Of a stretch of DNA of 64,000 nt, positions 42,979-52,072 are shown one piece after another. The DNA comes from CAYVVT01 sp964454335 (GTDB lineage: Bacteria > Fidelibacterota > UBA8477 > JABMPR01), in contig CAYVVT010000008.1 of the NCBI GenBank assembly GCA_964454335.1, positions 62,001 through 126,000 on the forward strand, read 5' to 3'. Position 1 is the stretch's first letter, and every line of letters begins with the position of its first letter. Below the pieces are notes generated by a model. It was not told the DNA's origin. It searched no databases and saw only the letters and a program-made list of their open reading frames with translations. The position numbers and the translations under genes were made by a program.

Positions 42979-43458
42979 ATGCTTAAATTGAATATGGATT
43001 TTGAAACTCTGGATAGCAGGTTGACAAGATGGATGGCAATGCGTGGGATCGCCATTCTGAGGATCAGTTTGGGTATCGTTTTCTTCTGGTTCGGCTTCCT
43101 GAAATTCTTCCCTGGTCTCAGTCCGGCACAGGACCTGGCCATCAGAACCATTGACATATTGTCATTCGGGCTGATCCCTGCGAGTGTATCGATCTATATG
43201 CTGGCTACCTGGGAGAGTGTGATCGGGATTGGATTGATTGTGGGCCGGTACATGCGGGTGATCCTGTTCCTGCTCTGGTTGCAGATGCTGGGTACGATCA
43301 CACCCGTTTTTCTCTTTCCTGAAGAGGTCTTTACCCGCATCCCCTATGCACCCACGCTGGAAGGCCAGTACATCATCAAGAACATCGTTCTGGTGAGTGC
43401 CGGTATCGTCATAGGCGCCACGGTCCGTGGCGGCAGGCTGCAAAGCAATTCGTCTTAG
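42979..43458 (+). CDS. DoxX/DUF417-like integral membrane protein
   Basis: A 159-residue protein with four predicted helices: GIAILRISLGIVFFWFGFLK, ILSFGLIPASVSIYMLATWE, VILFLLWLQMLGTITPVFLF and IIKNIVLVSAGIVIGAT. The first-helix pattern RISLGIVFFWFGFLKFFPG and the last helix preceded by GQYIIKN fit DoxX/YkgB families, small membrane proteins linked to redox or stress. It converges on the dienoyl-CoA reductase gene, the two stops overlapping by 4 bases. Confidence 0.75.
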   Translation: MLKLNMDFETLDSRLTRWMAMRGIAILRISLGIVFFWFGFLKFFPGLSPAQDLAIRTIDILSFGLIPASVSIYMLATWESVIGIGLIVGRYMRVILFLLWLQMLGTITPVFLFPEEVFTRIPYAPTLEGQYIIKNIVLVSAGIVIGATVRGGRLQSNSS

Positions 43459-44321
43459 GCTTTGCGGTCCTTTCGGTTCGCCTCCCTGACCTGCTGTTCC
43501 ATGATGTCCCACTCTTCTGCCGTCAGTTTATCCATCATGTTGAATTCGCCCGCACCCTGAAGCCATTCGCCCCCATCGATGGTCACAACCTCACCATTGA
43601 TATACTCTGATTCATCCGCCAGCAGAAATGCCGCCAGGTTGGCCAGTTCCAGGTGATTGCCCACGCGTTTCAGAGGGATCTTCTCCGTCATGAGCTCCTC
43701 GATTCCCGGTGACATGAGGCGCTTCCAGGCCTGCGGAGTGGGGAAAGGACCTGGAGCAATGGCATTCATGGTGATACCGTATTTTGCCCATTCTACAGCC
43801 AGGGAACGTGTCAGGACCTGGACACCGGCCTTGGCCACAGCGGAAGGCACCACATAACCCGAACCAGTGGTAGCATAGGTGGTGACCATGTTCAGGGCAC
43901 GACCTTTGACATTTTCCTTGATCCAGTATTTACCAAAAGCAAGGGTGCAGTTATAAGCGCCTTTCAGCACAATATCCACGATCACATCAAACGCCTTGGT
44001 ACTCAAACGTTCAGTCGGACTGACGAAGTTGCCGGCGGCGTTGTTCACCAGGACATTCACTGCTCCAAAGTGTTCGACGACCTCTGCCAGTGCCCGGGTG
44101 ACGCGTTTTGGCTCCCGCACATCCACAGTGACCGGATAGATCTCGCCACTGGTCTCCTCCCTGAGCTCGTCCGCTGTCTGCTGCAGTACATTTTCCCGGC
44201 GGCTGGCGATGACGACCCTGGCGCCCAATTGGAGAAAGCGCCGGGCCATGGTCTTACCCAGTCCTGTCCCCCCTCCGGTTATGAAAATGATCTTTGAATC
44301 CAAGAGATCGTGCGTTAACAC
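43455..44321 (-). CDS. SDR oxidoreductase resembling mitochondrial 2,4-dienoyl-CoA reductase
   Basis: A protein of about 288 residues. The cofactor loop is ITGGGTGLGKT, followed by NNAAGN. Instead of a Y-x-x-x-K pair, Tyr149 sits in TTYATTGSG and Lys164 in PSAVAKAG, the arrangement of DECR1-type reductases, and the long stretch after it follows DECR1 closely by eye (NAIAPGP, then ELANLAAFLLADESEYINGEVVTIDGG in pieces). DECR1 reduces trans-2,cis-4-dienoyl-CoA with NADPH during beta-oxidation of unsaturated fatty acids. The start is taken as GTG at 44319-44321 with GGGAGG 5 bases upstream; an earlier GTG overlaps that RBS. Confidence 0.87.
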   Translation of the reverse strand: MLTHDLLDSKIIFITGGGTGLGKTMARRFLQLGARVVIASRRENVLQQTADELREETSGEIYPVTVDVREPKRVTRALAEVVEHFGAVNVLVNNAAGNFVSPTERLSTKAFDVIVDIVLKGAYNCTLAFGKYWIKENVKGRALNMVTTYATTGSGYVVPSAVAKAGVQVLTRSLAVEWAKYGITMNAIAPGPFPTPQAWKRLMSPGIEELMTEKIPLKRVGNHLELANLAAFLLADESEYINGEVVTIDGGEWLQGAGEFNMMDKLTAEEWDIMEQQVREANRKDRKA

Positions 44322-44455
44322 AATCACCTCCCACTGAATGGGGTAAAAATAGGTATGAGGTTTGCACTCATCCAGATCGCATTCAGTTTATAGGTAGAAA
44401 AATTGCACAATGTTCGATGGCTGTAGATGTTTGAAAGGTACAGTATGACAGAAGC

Positions 44456-44469
44456 AGGCCGAAAGGCCT
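44456..44469 (+). other. GAAA-loop hairpin in the TonB-receptor leader
   Basis: AGGCC-GAAA-GGCCT forms a short stable hairpin capped by a GNRA tetraloop, about 70 bases before the receptor start. It may affect mRNA stability; it has no U tract. Confidence 0.4.
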
Positions 44470-44539
44470 CTGTGAGGTTCATCAATCGCATGCAGTTCCC
44501 GGCACATCAAGGGTGGGCTGGGAACCGGGGAAGAGGACA

Positions 44540-47008
44540 ATGAGGAAACGTCAAAAATTTCTGGCACTGGTCATAATGATCAACGGCATTCAACTCATCG
44601 CCAGTCCTTCAGCTGGTGTCATCAAAGGATCAATTGTAGACCGGGATACGCAACAACCACTGATAGGCGCCAATATCATCCTGGACGGCACGACCATGGG
44701 GGCTGCTACTGATATTGAGGGACATTTCGAGATCCGCAATGTACCTGTGGGCAGCTATTCCATCCGTGCCCATATGATCGGTTACCGGGAACAGGCCCGA
44801 GCTAATATCCATTCAGTGGCCAATCGGCCGACGATGGTGAATCTGGCGCTGGAGCCCACCGTCTTGGAAGGTCAGGACATTGTGGTGACAGCCGGGTATT
44901 TCGAGCGTGTGAAAGACGCAACGGTGAGTGTCAGAACAGTGGACATCGAGGAGATCCAGTCTGATCCCGTGGGAGCCTATGATATTCTCAGCATGATGCA
45001 GAGTCTGCCCAGTGTTGTTTCCGGAGCCGATCAATCCAATGAGATCATCGTTCGTGGCGGGGCTCCTGGGGAGAACTTGTTCGTCATGGATCACCTGGAT
45101 ATCCCCTACCCCGTGCACTACCCGTCACAGGGTGCCGGCGGTGGTCCGGTCACCATGGTGAATACCGAATTCATCGAGCGTATAGATTTTTTTGCCGGTT
45201 CATTCCCGGCGCGCTACGGCGACAAGCTTTCCTCCGTGATGGATGTAACTGTGCGCGAAGGCCATCGGAGTGGTCATGAGGTCTCACTCGGTCTTAATAT
45301 GGCTGGCTTTGGCGGGATCTTTGAGGGACCTATGGGAGATAACGCCAGCTATATTGGTTCAATCCAGCGATCCTTTCTTGATTTCATCATCGGTCAATCG
45401 GGTCTGATGTCGGTCCCCCAGTACTGGACGTTCCAGGGCAAGCTCACCTATGACCTCAATCCACGGGAAAAGATGTATGTCAATTACCTTGGAGGGATTG
45501 ACGCCATCGATATCGAAGGAGATGATTCACCCCAGGCGCGGGGTGTGGAATACGTCAACTGGCGCAGCCAGCAGCATACCATCGGACTGACCTACAAGAA
45601 CCTGTATTCCGATGCTGGCTATATTATCGGCTCACTGGGGTATAACCGCGTTGGTATGGAAGTCGATGTTTACAACGCCATTGGTGGTGAGCGTGACAGT
45701 GATTTCTTCCTGGCCTATGATCTGGAGGAGGAACTCATCCACAAACTGGATATTGTCTATAAACCAAAGAAGAACCTCGAACTCAGCGGGGGGATCAAAG
45801 CCAAGTGGTCACGGGCCACCAACGATGCGGAATTCTTTGGCGCCGAATTAATCTACTGGGGTTATGCACCGGATTCCAGCAGTCCTGCACTTCCCATCAG
45901 CGCAGAGATCTTCAATGCCGAGTACCTGGGAAATGAGAACGCGGTAATCAGACCGCTGGACACTCTTGATATCAACGAGGGCGAGAAGTCGGACGAGCTG
46001 GTGGATCTGGGCAGCTTTGGTATCCATTCCCAGCTGCGCTGGCATCCCACCGCTTTGTGGGAGATCACCCTTGGTGGACGCCTGGAATATCAGGGATTCA
46101 TAAAGGAGATAAAATTCTCACCGCGGCTGAATATCAGTCGGTTGATCACAGAGCAAGTGAAGCTCAACATGGCAGCCGGCCGTTATTTCCAGCCCCCCTT
46201 TTATTATCACTATGTCAGAGAGGGCGAGGATGCCCGGGATCTGGACTTCTACTATGCGAACCAGGTTACTGCGGGAATGGAATGGCTGGCACGGGAGGAT
46301 CTGCGTATCACCATGGAGGCCTATACCAAAGAATTCCACGATATGGTAGTCATGGAAATGGTTAAGAATCCAGTCTCAGGAGCAGACAGTACTACCGGTA
46401 ATTATGTCAATGCAGGCGCCGGTCGTTCCCGCGGTCTTGAGTTCTTCATCCAGAAGAAATTCTCGAATAACTGGTACAGTACCTTCAGCTACGCATATTC
46501 GGTCAGTGAAGGTGTGGATTTGCGCAAGGAAGGAACCGTTTACTATCCCTGGGATTATGATTACCGGAACGTCCTGAACCTCATTGGCGGTGTAAAGATC
46601 CGCTACATGGACAAGGATTGGTACCAACGGTACAACGAAACCTGGATCGCCGGTGTCACCAGTTGGTTGCCGGTTGCTCCCTCAGATGAATACGAAATCG
46701 CTGTCAGACTGCGCTACTCCGGCGGTCGGCCATATACTCCAAAGCACTACAATCACAATTTACGTCAATGGTACACTTTTGACAGTGATGACTGGAACTC
46801 GGAACGGCATGGAGACTATATCCGCTTCGACATCATGTTGCTGCAGCGGCATTATGGCGAGAAGGTGAACCTGGTTTCATTCTGGGATTTCATGAATGTC
46901 TTCAACCGCGATAATCCCTGGGACTGGATGTATTTCGATGACGGTACAAAGGAAATGGCCTGGCAGTTCAAAACATTTCCTATCGGTGGAGTCACGATCG
47001 AGTTTTAA
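44540..47008 (+). CDS. TonB-dependent outer-membrane receptor
   Basis: An 822-residue protein. Signal peptide (about residues 1-25), then a carboxypeptidase-regulatory-like domain (GSIVDRDTQQPLIGANIIL.., YSIRAHMIGY; about 28-110), a TonB plug (AYDILSMMQSLPSV, IIVRGGAPGENLFVMD; about 120-240) and a 22-strand-type barrel ending in the aromatic TIEF. Such receptors import siderophores, vitamin B12, glycans or peptides using TonB energy. No SusD partner or cobalamin/iron gene is adjacent, so the substrate is unknown. Start ATG at 44540 with GGGGAAGAGG upstream. The last 53 bases are duplicated just downstream. Confidence 0.92.
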   Translation: MRKRQKFLALVIMINGIQLIASPSAGVIKGSIVDRDTQQPLIGANIILDGTTMGAATDIEGHFEIRNVPVGSYSIRAHMIGYREQARANIHSVANRPTMVNLALEPTVLEGQDIVVTAGYFERVKDATVSVRTVDIEEIQSDPVGAYDILSMMQSLPSVVSGADQSNEIIVRGGAPGENLFVMDHLDIPYPVHYPSQGAGGGPVTMVNTEFIERIDFFAGSFPARYGDKLSSVMDVTVREGHRSGHEVSLGLNMAGFGGIFEGPMGDNASYIGSIQRSFLDFIIGQSGLMSVPQYWTFQGKLTYDLNPREKMYVNYLGGIDAIDIEGDDSPQARGVEYVNWRSQQHTIGLTYKNLYSDAGYIIGSLGYNRVGMEVDVYNAIGGERDSDFFLAYDLEEELIHKLDIVYKPKKNLELSGGIKAKWSRATNDAEFFGAELIYWGYAPDSSSPALPISAEIFNAEYLGNENAVIRPLDTLDINEGEKSDELVDLGSFGIHSQLRWHPTALWEITLGGRLEYQGFIKEIKFSPRLNISRLITEQVKLNMAAGRYFQPPFYYHYVREGEDARDLDFYYANQVTAGMEWLAREDLRITMEAYTKEFHDMVVMEMVKNPVSGADSTTGNYVNAGAGRSRGLEFFIQKKFSNNWYSTFSYAYSVSEGVDLRKEGTVYYPWDYDYRNVLNLIGGVKIRYMDKDWYQRYNETWIAGVTSWLPVAPSDEYEIAVRLRYSGGRPYTPKHYNHNLRQWYTFDSDDWNSERHGDYIRFDIMLLQRHYGEKVNLVSFWDFMNVFNRDNPWDWMYFDDGTKEMAWQFKTFPIGGVTIEF

Positions 47009-47098
47009 ATCGGATCTTGTGACCGACTCATTCTGCGCCAGGTTCGCCTGGCAGTTCAAGACATTTCCTATCGGCGGAGTCACGATCGAGTTTTAAAT
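46958..47098 (+). repeat. Duplicated 3' end of the TonB-receptor gene
   Basis: 53 bases at 46958-47010 recur at 47046-47098 with two differences, both synonymous (AAA/AAG Lys and GGT/GGC Gly), including the stop codon. The second copy encodes the same AWQFKTFPIGGVTIEF ending and is orphaned. It looks like the remnant of a tandem paralogue. Confidence 0.88.
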
Positions 47099-47178
47099 GC
47101 AAAAACACCCGGCCATGAAGGCCTGGATTACGATTATTCAGAAGCAGATAAAATCATCAGGACGATAGTCTTACCGCA

Positions 47179-48828
47179 TCACAACGAATAGAGCTTCTCC
47201 CGATATTCCTTGACCATGCGATGAGCGGTGAACTGCACACCGGTCTTGATGGCTCCGCGCATCAGCTTGACCCATGCATCTGGATCGTCGTAATAGGTCG
47301 GGATCACTTGCTCTTCGAGAATACGGTACAGGTGATCGGCATCTGCTTCATCGTCAGGTTCCCCGGGATTACCGATAGCCCAGCCATTCACACCATCCTC
47401 ACAGGCTTCGGCCCACCAGCCATCCAGCACCGAAAGGTTCGGTACACCATTCAGGGTAGCCTTCATCCCGGAGGTGCCTGAAGCTTCATTGGGACGCAGG
47501 GGCGTGTTCAACCATATGTCAACGCCTGAGGTGATGAGCCGGCCCAGCCACATGTTATAATTCTCAAGGAAAACAACCTTGACCTTGCCAAACAGATTGT
47601 GGGCCTGGGAAACGATCTCCCGGAGGATCTGTTTACCATTCTCATCCCGGGGATGGGCTTTGCCAGCGAAGATAAGCTGGATCTTGTGACCAGCGATGCG
47701 GGCCAGGCGATCAGGATCACTGAAGATAAGCCGAGCTCGCTTGTAGGCAGCCGCCCTGCGGGCAAAACCGATGGTAAGACGTTGGAACGCCAGAGCCCGC
47801 TGTGTCTGGGCATTGGCATAATCCAGCAGAAAACCCTTCTGCGAGCGATGTGCGAAAAGGATCTCCTCATCAGGGATATTGTCGATCTCCAGGAGTCTTT
47901 CCGGATTGATGCGCCAGTCCGGGAAATGACGATCAAAGACCTCCCGATAGATCTTGCCCACCCAATAGCGATGGAAAACGCCATTGGTGATATGCTGGAT
48001 CTGGAATTCAGGAAATTGTTCACGGGCCACATGGCCGTGCAGTTCTGAAACGCCGTTTGCCGACCTGCTGAAATAGAGCCCCAGCTCGGTCATATGCACT
48101 CGGCTGTTCAGCACCATCGAGGGTAATTGAAGATCGGAAGGCAGCAATTCACCCAGAAGTTTCCTGCAACGATCATAGCTGAAATGGTCATGGCCTGCGG
48201 CCACAGGTGTGTGGGTAGTGAAGACACAGCGCTTGCGTACTTCTTCGATGTCACCACCATATTCCTGGAGCAGTTCCAGGGTCAGAAAGGAGCAATGGCC
48301 CTCATTCATGTGATAGGTGTTGAAATCTGAATATCCCAGACCGCGCAGCGCCCGGATGCCACCGAATCCCAGGATCGCCTCCTGGAGAATTCGATGGTCC
48401 TTCCCACCGGAATAGAGTCGCAGGGTGATGATACGGTCATCAGGATGATTGTTCTCCACGTCAGCATCCAGCAGGTAGACTGTAACCGTGTTGCCCTCGT
48501 AGGCGATGAATTCATACTTCCAGATGTCCAGCTTGACCTCACGCCCCCTCAGGGGCAGCGATACCTGGATATCAGTCTTCTCCAGGAGCGGATTCGGCGA
48601 GAATCGCGGATAGACTTCGCTCTGGTTCCCATCCTCGTCCATGCGCTGTTTGAAATAGCCTTCTTTATAGAGCAGTGTGACGGCTACCAGATCGAGTTTC
48701 TGGTCTGCAGCGGCCTTGATATGATCTCCGGCAAGGATCCCCAACCCTCCGCTATATGTATGCAGGCTCGGCGAAACCCCGATCTCTGCACTGAAATACG
48801 CGATTTTATTCATTGGGTCTGTGTTCAC
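47179..48828 (-). CDS. glgP: Alpha-glucan phosphorylase (short GlgP type)
   Basis: A 549-residue GT35 enzyme releasing glucose-1-phosphate from glycogen or maltodextrin. Motifs: KIAYFSAEIGVSPSLHTYSGGLGILAGDHIKAA (in parts), TYHMNEGHCSFLTLELLQ, VFTTHTPVAAGHD, IGFARRAAAYKRARL and the PLP region NEASGTSGMKATLNG with the cofactor Lys. Short phosphorylases lack the N-terminal extension of the about 800-residue animal/E. coli type. Start GTG at 48826-48828, with ATG five codons later as an alternative; AGGAG lies 13 bases before the GTG. It follows the GH57 gene by 36 bases, and together they degrade or reshape alpha-glucans. Confidence 0.93.
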   Translation of the reverse strand: MNTDPMNKIAYFSAEIGVSPSLHTYSGGLGILAGDHIKAAADQKLDLVAVTLLYKEGYFKQRMDEDGNQSEVYPRFSPNPLLEKTDIQVSLPLRGREVKLDIWKYEFIAYEGNTVTVYLLDADVENNHPDDRIITLRLYSGGKDHRILQEAILGFGGIRALRGLGYSDFNTYHMNEGHCSFLTLELLQEYGGDIEEVRKRCVFTTHTPVAAGHDHFSYDRCRKLLGELLPSDLQLPSMVLNSRVHMTELGLYFSRSANGVSELHGHVAREQFPEFQIQHITNGVFHRYWVGKIYREVFDRHFPDWRINPERLLEIDNIPDEEILFAHRSQKGFLLDYANAQTQRALAFQRLTIGFARRAAAYKRARLIFSDPDRLARIAGHKIQLIFAGKAHPRDENGKQILREIVSQAHNLFGKVKVVFLENYNMWLGRLITSGVDIWLNTPLRPNEASGTSGMKATLNGVPNLSVLDGWWAEACEDGVNGWAIGNPGEPDDEADADHLYRILEEQVIPTYYDDPDAWVKLMRGAIKTGVQFTAHRMVKEYREKLYSL

Positions 48829-48864
48829 GTTTTACGTCCAACTCCTCTTATATGAATCGATGTC

Positions 48865-50946
48865 TCAGCGGTATTCTGAAACTGTTATTGCAAATTCAAA
48901 TGTCTGCCGTGCACCAGGTGATAGTTCCAACGGCCATGACGGCATGATGCTGGTAGCCTGATACAGTCGTTCAAAACCTGCTTCGGACATGGAAATCGTT
49001 TCGATTGGCGCCACCCAGAGATGGGCCTCCGACCTGAAATCCAGTTCAATGCGGAAACTATCCCACTCATTGGTAAGGCTGACAGTACTCACCGCCTTAT
49101 CTGCCAGCAGACTGTTCAATGGCTTCTTCTTCTCACCATTGACCTTCAGGTAGCGGTCCGGGCTATCGCCGCCCAGGAGACCAAAATTGAGTTCGGATCC
49201 ATAGTTGGAACTGATCGTGTTCTCACTCAGGTTGCGGATGGTGACCTGGACACTCAGGGCTCCATCGCGCAGGTCATAGACTTTCTCAATGCGGCAGGCA
49301 GAACCGTGGATCAATGCTGAACCGTGTGCCAGGATACGGTTCCCTTCCCGTTCCATCTCGAATTCGGGATCGTGTATCACCAGATCTTCCGGGCATTTGC
49401 CCTGATAATAGTCCTCAAGACAATCCAGCTGGTCGAATACGTGATCAACCACATTGCGACGGGCATATTTATCTACGAACAGCTTGTCCTGCAGACCTTC
49501 TTCCTTGGTGAGTACGTTATCATGGATGGATCCATTGGTATCGCCGTTCAAGGAGGCGTGTTCCAGCTTGTGGTGGTAGCTCTCCGAATAGCGTTGGATC
49601 AGATTTGTAAGATTGAAATCTGCCGGCAGCCAGTCCAATTCACGGATCTGTCCGGCATTGGAACTCACGATGACCTGTAGTTTGTCACTGCGCAGGATCC
49701 ATTCCTGAAATCCGTCGTGATCGATATCCACCTGGCGATCACCAGGTCCTGCCAGATCATTGAATGCTTTCTCGGCCTTCAGCAGATGCTCGAAGATCGC
49801 ATGCCTTAGATGCGGAAGGTACAAACCACCGAAGACACCATGCCAGAATGCGCAATTGCACTGAGCGCGGTAAAGGTCGTCCCGCATCGAATCAGGCACA
49901 TTGTTACCGTTGCCGTCCTCCCATCGGTCCATGCGCACGGAGAGATCCTGGATCCGTTTCTGCATCCAGTTCGATTCAGCATATTTGCTGAGAAAGTTCC
50001 GCCACATGCCCCCCTTGATGAAGGGACGTGTCTCTTCGCTGCGGTCCATATCCTCCAGATCGTGTACCAGGCGATCCAGATCGCGCCCCAGATCTGTTGG
50101 CAGGGTCCACTGTGACATCTCGAAGTAGGACGCAGTCGGCAGATAGACCAGTCCCCTGCTTCGGTGGGTGCGGTGGTATTCCTTGAAGGTCGTGGTCTTC
50201 AGCCACTCTGCATTCTCTTCAAGGAGCGAGAAGAAGCGTTCCAGCCAGCCATGTGTATATACTGTTTCATAGGTTCCCGGCCAGATACCGAATTTTTCAC
50301 CGTCGTCGGCCATGACCAGTACGTTCCGTCCATCCTCACTCACATACTTGCGCAAATGGTCGATGGTCACCTGGGGATCCTCAAAGGGCATGGCATAGCG
50401 TAGTCGCTGACTGATGGGGAAAACACCCAGTTCACGGCCTTCCTGCTCAGTATGATAATAACCCGTAAGTGCTTCCGACTTCAAACCGGCGCTGAGAAAG
50501 TGGTAATCATCCACCACCACATAGTCGATACCGGACTCCACCAGTGAGTAAGTCAGATGCGGTTCCCATACCCGTTCCGTCAACCAGCTGCCATGGACCT
50601 GGTAGCCCAGTCGTTCAATGGAATATTTGCTCATCTTGCGGATCTGACCGATACGGTCATTTCTGGAGATCATGGCCAGGATGGGCTCATAGAAGCCGGC
50701 ACCCAGGATCTCGATATTCCCACGCTTCACGAGTTTGACAAGTAGCTCAATGACCTCGGGACGGTTGGCTTCCAGCCATTCAATGAGTGAACCGCTGAAA
50801 TGGATGGCCATACTGATGTCCGGATGTTTTTCCAGGGTCTGGAGAAAGGGTAGATAACTCTGATCACAGGCATATTCGAACACACCATCAAAATTGCCCA
50901 CCGGCTGATGGTTGTGTATACCGAAGATGAATTGTACGGTTTCCAT
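48865..50946 (-). CDS. GH57 4-alpha-glucanotransferase / alpha-amylase-type enzyme
   Basis: A 693-residue glycoside hydrolase family 57 protein. It begins with FIFGIHNHQPVGN. The nucleophile Glu124 is in SWLTERVWEPHL, the acid/base Asp is one of the pair in MADDGEKFGIWP (214/215), and EMSQWTLP lies near 285. The C-terminal half (from about 410) is the beta-sandwich domain found in Thermococcus-type 4-alpha-glucanotransferase. It transfers or hydrolyses alpha-1,4-glucan segments, supplying substrate for the downstream phosphorylase. The ATG at 50944-50946 has GGAG 6 bases upstream. No signal peptide, so cytoplasmic. Confidence 0.92.
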   Translation of the reverse strand: METVQFIFGIHNHQPVGNFDGVFEYACDQSYLPFLQTLEKHPDISMAIHFSGSLIEWLEANRPEVIELLVKLVKRGNIEILGAGFYEPILAMISRNDRIGQIRKMSKYSIERLGYQVHGSWLTERVWEPHLTYSLVESGIDYVVVDDYHFLSAGLKSEALTGYYHTEQEGRELGVFPISQRLRYAMPFEDPQVTIDHLRKYVSEDGRNVLVMADDGEKFGIWPGTYETVYTHGWLERFFSLLEENAEWLKTTTFKEYHRTHRSRGLVYLPTASYFEMSQWTLPTDLGRDLDRLVHDLEDMDRSEETRPFIKGGMWRNFLSKYAESNWMQKRIQDLSVRMDRWEDGNGNNVPDSMRDDLYRAQCNCAFWHGVFGGLYLPHLRHAIFEHLLKAEKAFNDLAGPGDRQVDIDHDGFQEWILRSDKLQVIVSSNAGQIRELDWLPADFNLTNLIQRYSESYHHKLEHASLNGDTNGSIHDNVLTKEEGLQDKLFVDKYARRNVVDHVFDQLDCLEDYYQGKCPEDLVIHDPEFEMEREGNRILAHGSALIHGSACRIEKVYDLRDGALSVQVTIRNLSENTISSNYGSELNFGLLGGDSPDRYLKVNGEKKKPLNSLLADKAVSTVSLTNEWDSFRIELDFRSEAHLWVAPIETISMSEAGFERLYQATSIMPSWPLELSPGARQTFEFAITVSEYR

Positions 50947-51023
50947 CACACACTCCGACAGGGCTGCTTCAGCGCCTGTCAATACCCGGCACGGGAGCCG
51001 GATTCGATTCTCTTAAAACGACA

Positions 51024-51057
51024 CAAGGGGAGTTATCACGTGGATCAACTCCCCTTG
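51024..51057 (-). terminator. Terminator after gapA
   Basis: Perfect 11-base stem CAAGGGGAGTT / AACTCCCCTTG with a 12-base loop containing CACGTG; on the minus strand it is followed by TGTCGTTTT. It lies 17 bases past the gapA stop and separates the GAPDH pair from the GH57-glgP pair. Confidence 0.85.
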
Positions 51058-51073
51058 CAGATTCTATCGTCAG

Positions 51074-52072
51074 TTAGAACTGACGGAACATGTCGATCAG
51101 ATCGACAACCCTGTTTGAATAGCCCCACTCATTGTCATACCAGTTCAAGGTCTTGACGATCCGACTGCCCACCACCTGGGTGAAGGGCGCATCGAAGATC
51201 GATGAGAAGGGATTTCCGATGATATCCGAGGATACGATATGACTATCGGAGTATTGTAGGATCTTCTTCATCCGCTCGGTTCCGGCTGCTTCAAGGACAG
51301 CTTCCTGAATATCCTTCACTGTGACATCCTTGGCGACCTCAACGATCAGATCAACCACCGAACCATCGGCAACCGGTACGCGGGCTGCGAGCCCGTCCAG
51401 TTTACCAGCGAGTTCGGGCAGCACCTTACCCACTGCACGGGCAGCGCCAGTGGTGGTTGGAATGATATTCTCAGCAGCTGCACGACTGCGACGCCAATCC
51501 TTGTGGGGCACATCCGCCAGGCGCTGATCGTTCGTATAGGCATGGGTGGTCGTCATCACACCCTCGACGATACCGAAATTGTCGTTCAGGACCTTGGCCA
51601 TGGGCGCAAGACAGTTCGTGGTACAGCTGGCATTGGAGACGATCTGATGTTCTGCTTTCAGGCCATCCTCGTTGACACCCAGGACAACGGTGAAATCGAT
51701 CTCATCCTTTGAAGGCACCGTTAGAACCACGCGATCGGCTCCGGCTTCCAGATGCGAGGCGATCTGGTCGCGGGTACGGAATACGCCGGTGGCTTCGATG
51801 GCTACATCGATACCCATCTCCTTCCAGGGAAGCGCTGTAGGATCACGTTCGTTCAGCATCTTCACCGTGTCATGAGGGGTATGCATGATATCTTCTTCGA
51901 TGTGAACGCTCTCCCCGAATCCACCCATGACGGTATCGTATTTCAGCAGATATGCCAGGGCGTCGTGGTCAAAGAGATCGTTGATCGCTACAACATTGAT
52001 GTCATCACGTTTATCCAGAATACGAAAGACTGAACGGCCAATACGTCCAAATCCGTTGATTGCTACTCTCAT
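51074..52072 (-). CDS. gap: Glyceraldehyde-3-phosphate dehydrogenase
   Basis: A 332-residue canonical enzyme. NAD site INGFGRIGR and Asp32 in AINDL (Asp favours NAD). Catalytic Cys150 lies in SNASCTTNCLAP, His177 in TTTHAYT and the phosphate-binding Arg231 in AARVP; TTTGAA precedes it and WYDNEWGYSNRVVDL closes the protein. All active-site residues are present, in contrast to the paralogue just upstream, whose stop it overlaps by 4 bases (ATGA). Confidence 0.98.
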   Translation of the reverse strand: MRVAINGFGRIGRSVFRILDKRDDINVVAINDLFDHDALAYLLKYDTVMGGFGESVHIEEDIMHTPHDTVKMLNERDPTALPWKEMGIDVAIEATGVFRTRDQIASHLEAGADRVVLTVPSKDEIDFTVVLGVNEDGLKAEHQIVSNASCTTNCLAPMAKVLNDNFGIVEGVMTTTHAYTNDQRLADVPHKDWRRSRAAAENIIPTTTGAARAVGKVLPELAGKLDGLAARVPVADGSVVDLIVEVAKDVTVKDIQEAVLEAAGTERMKKILQYSDSHIVSSDIIGNPFSSIFDAPFTQVVGSRIVKTLNWYDNEWGYSNRVVDLIDMFRQF

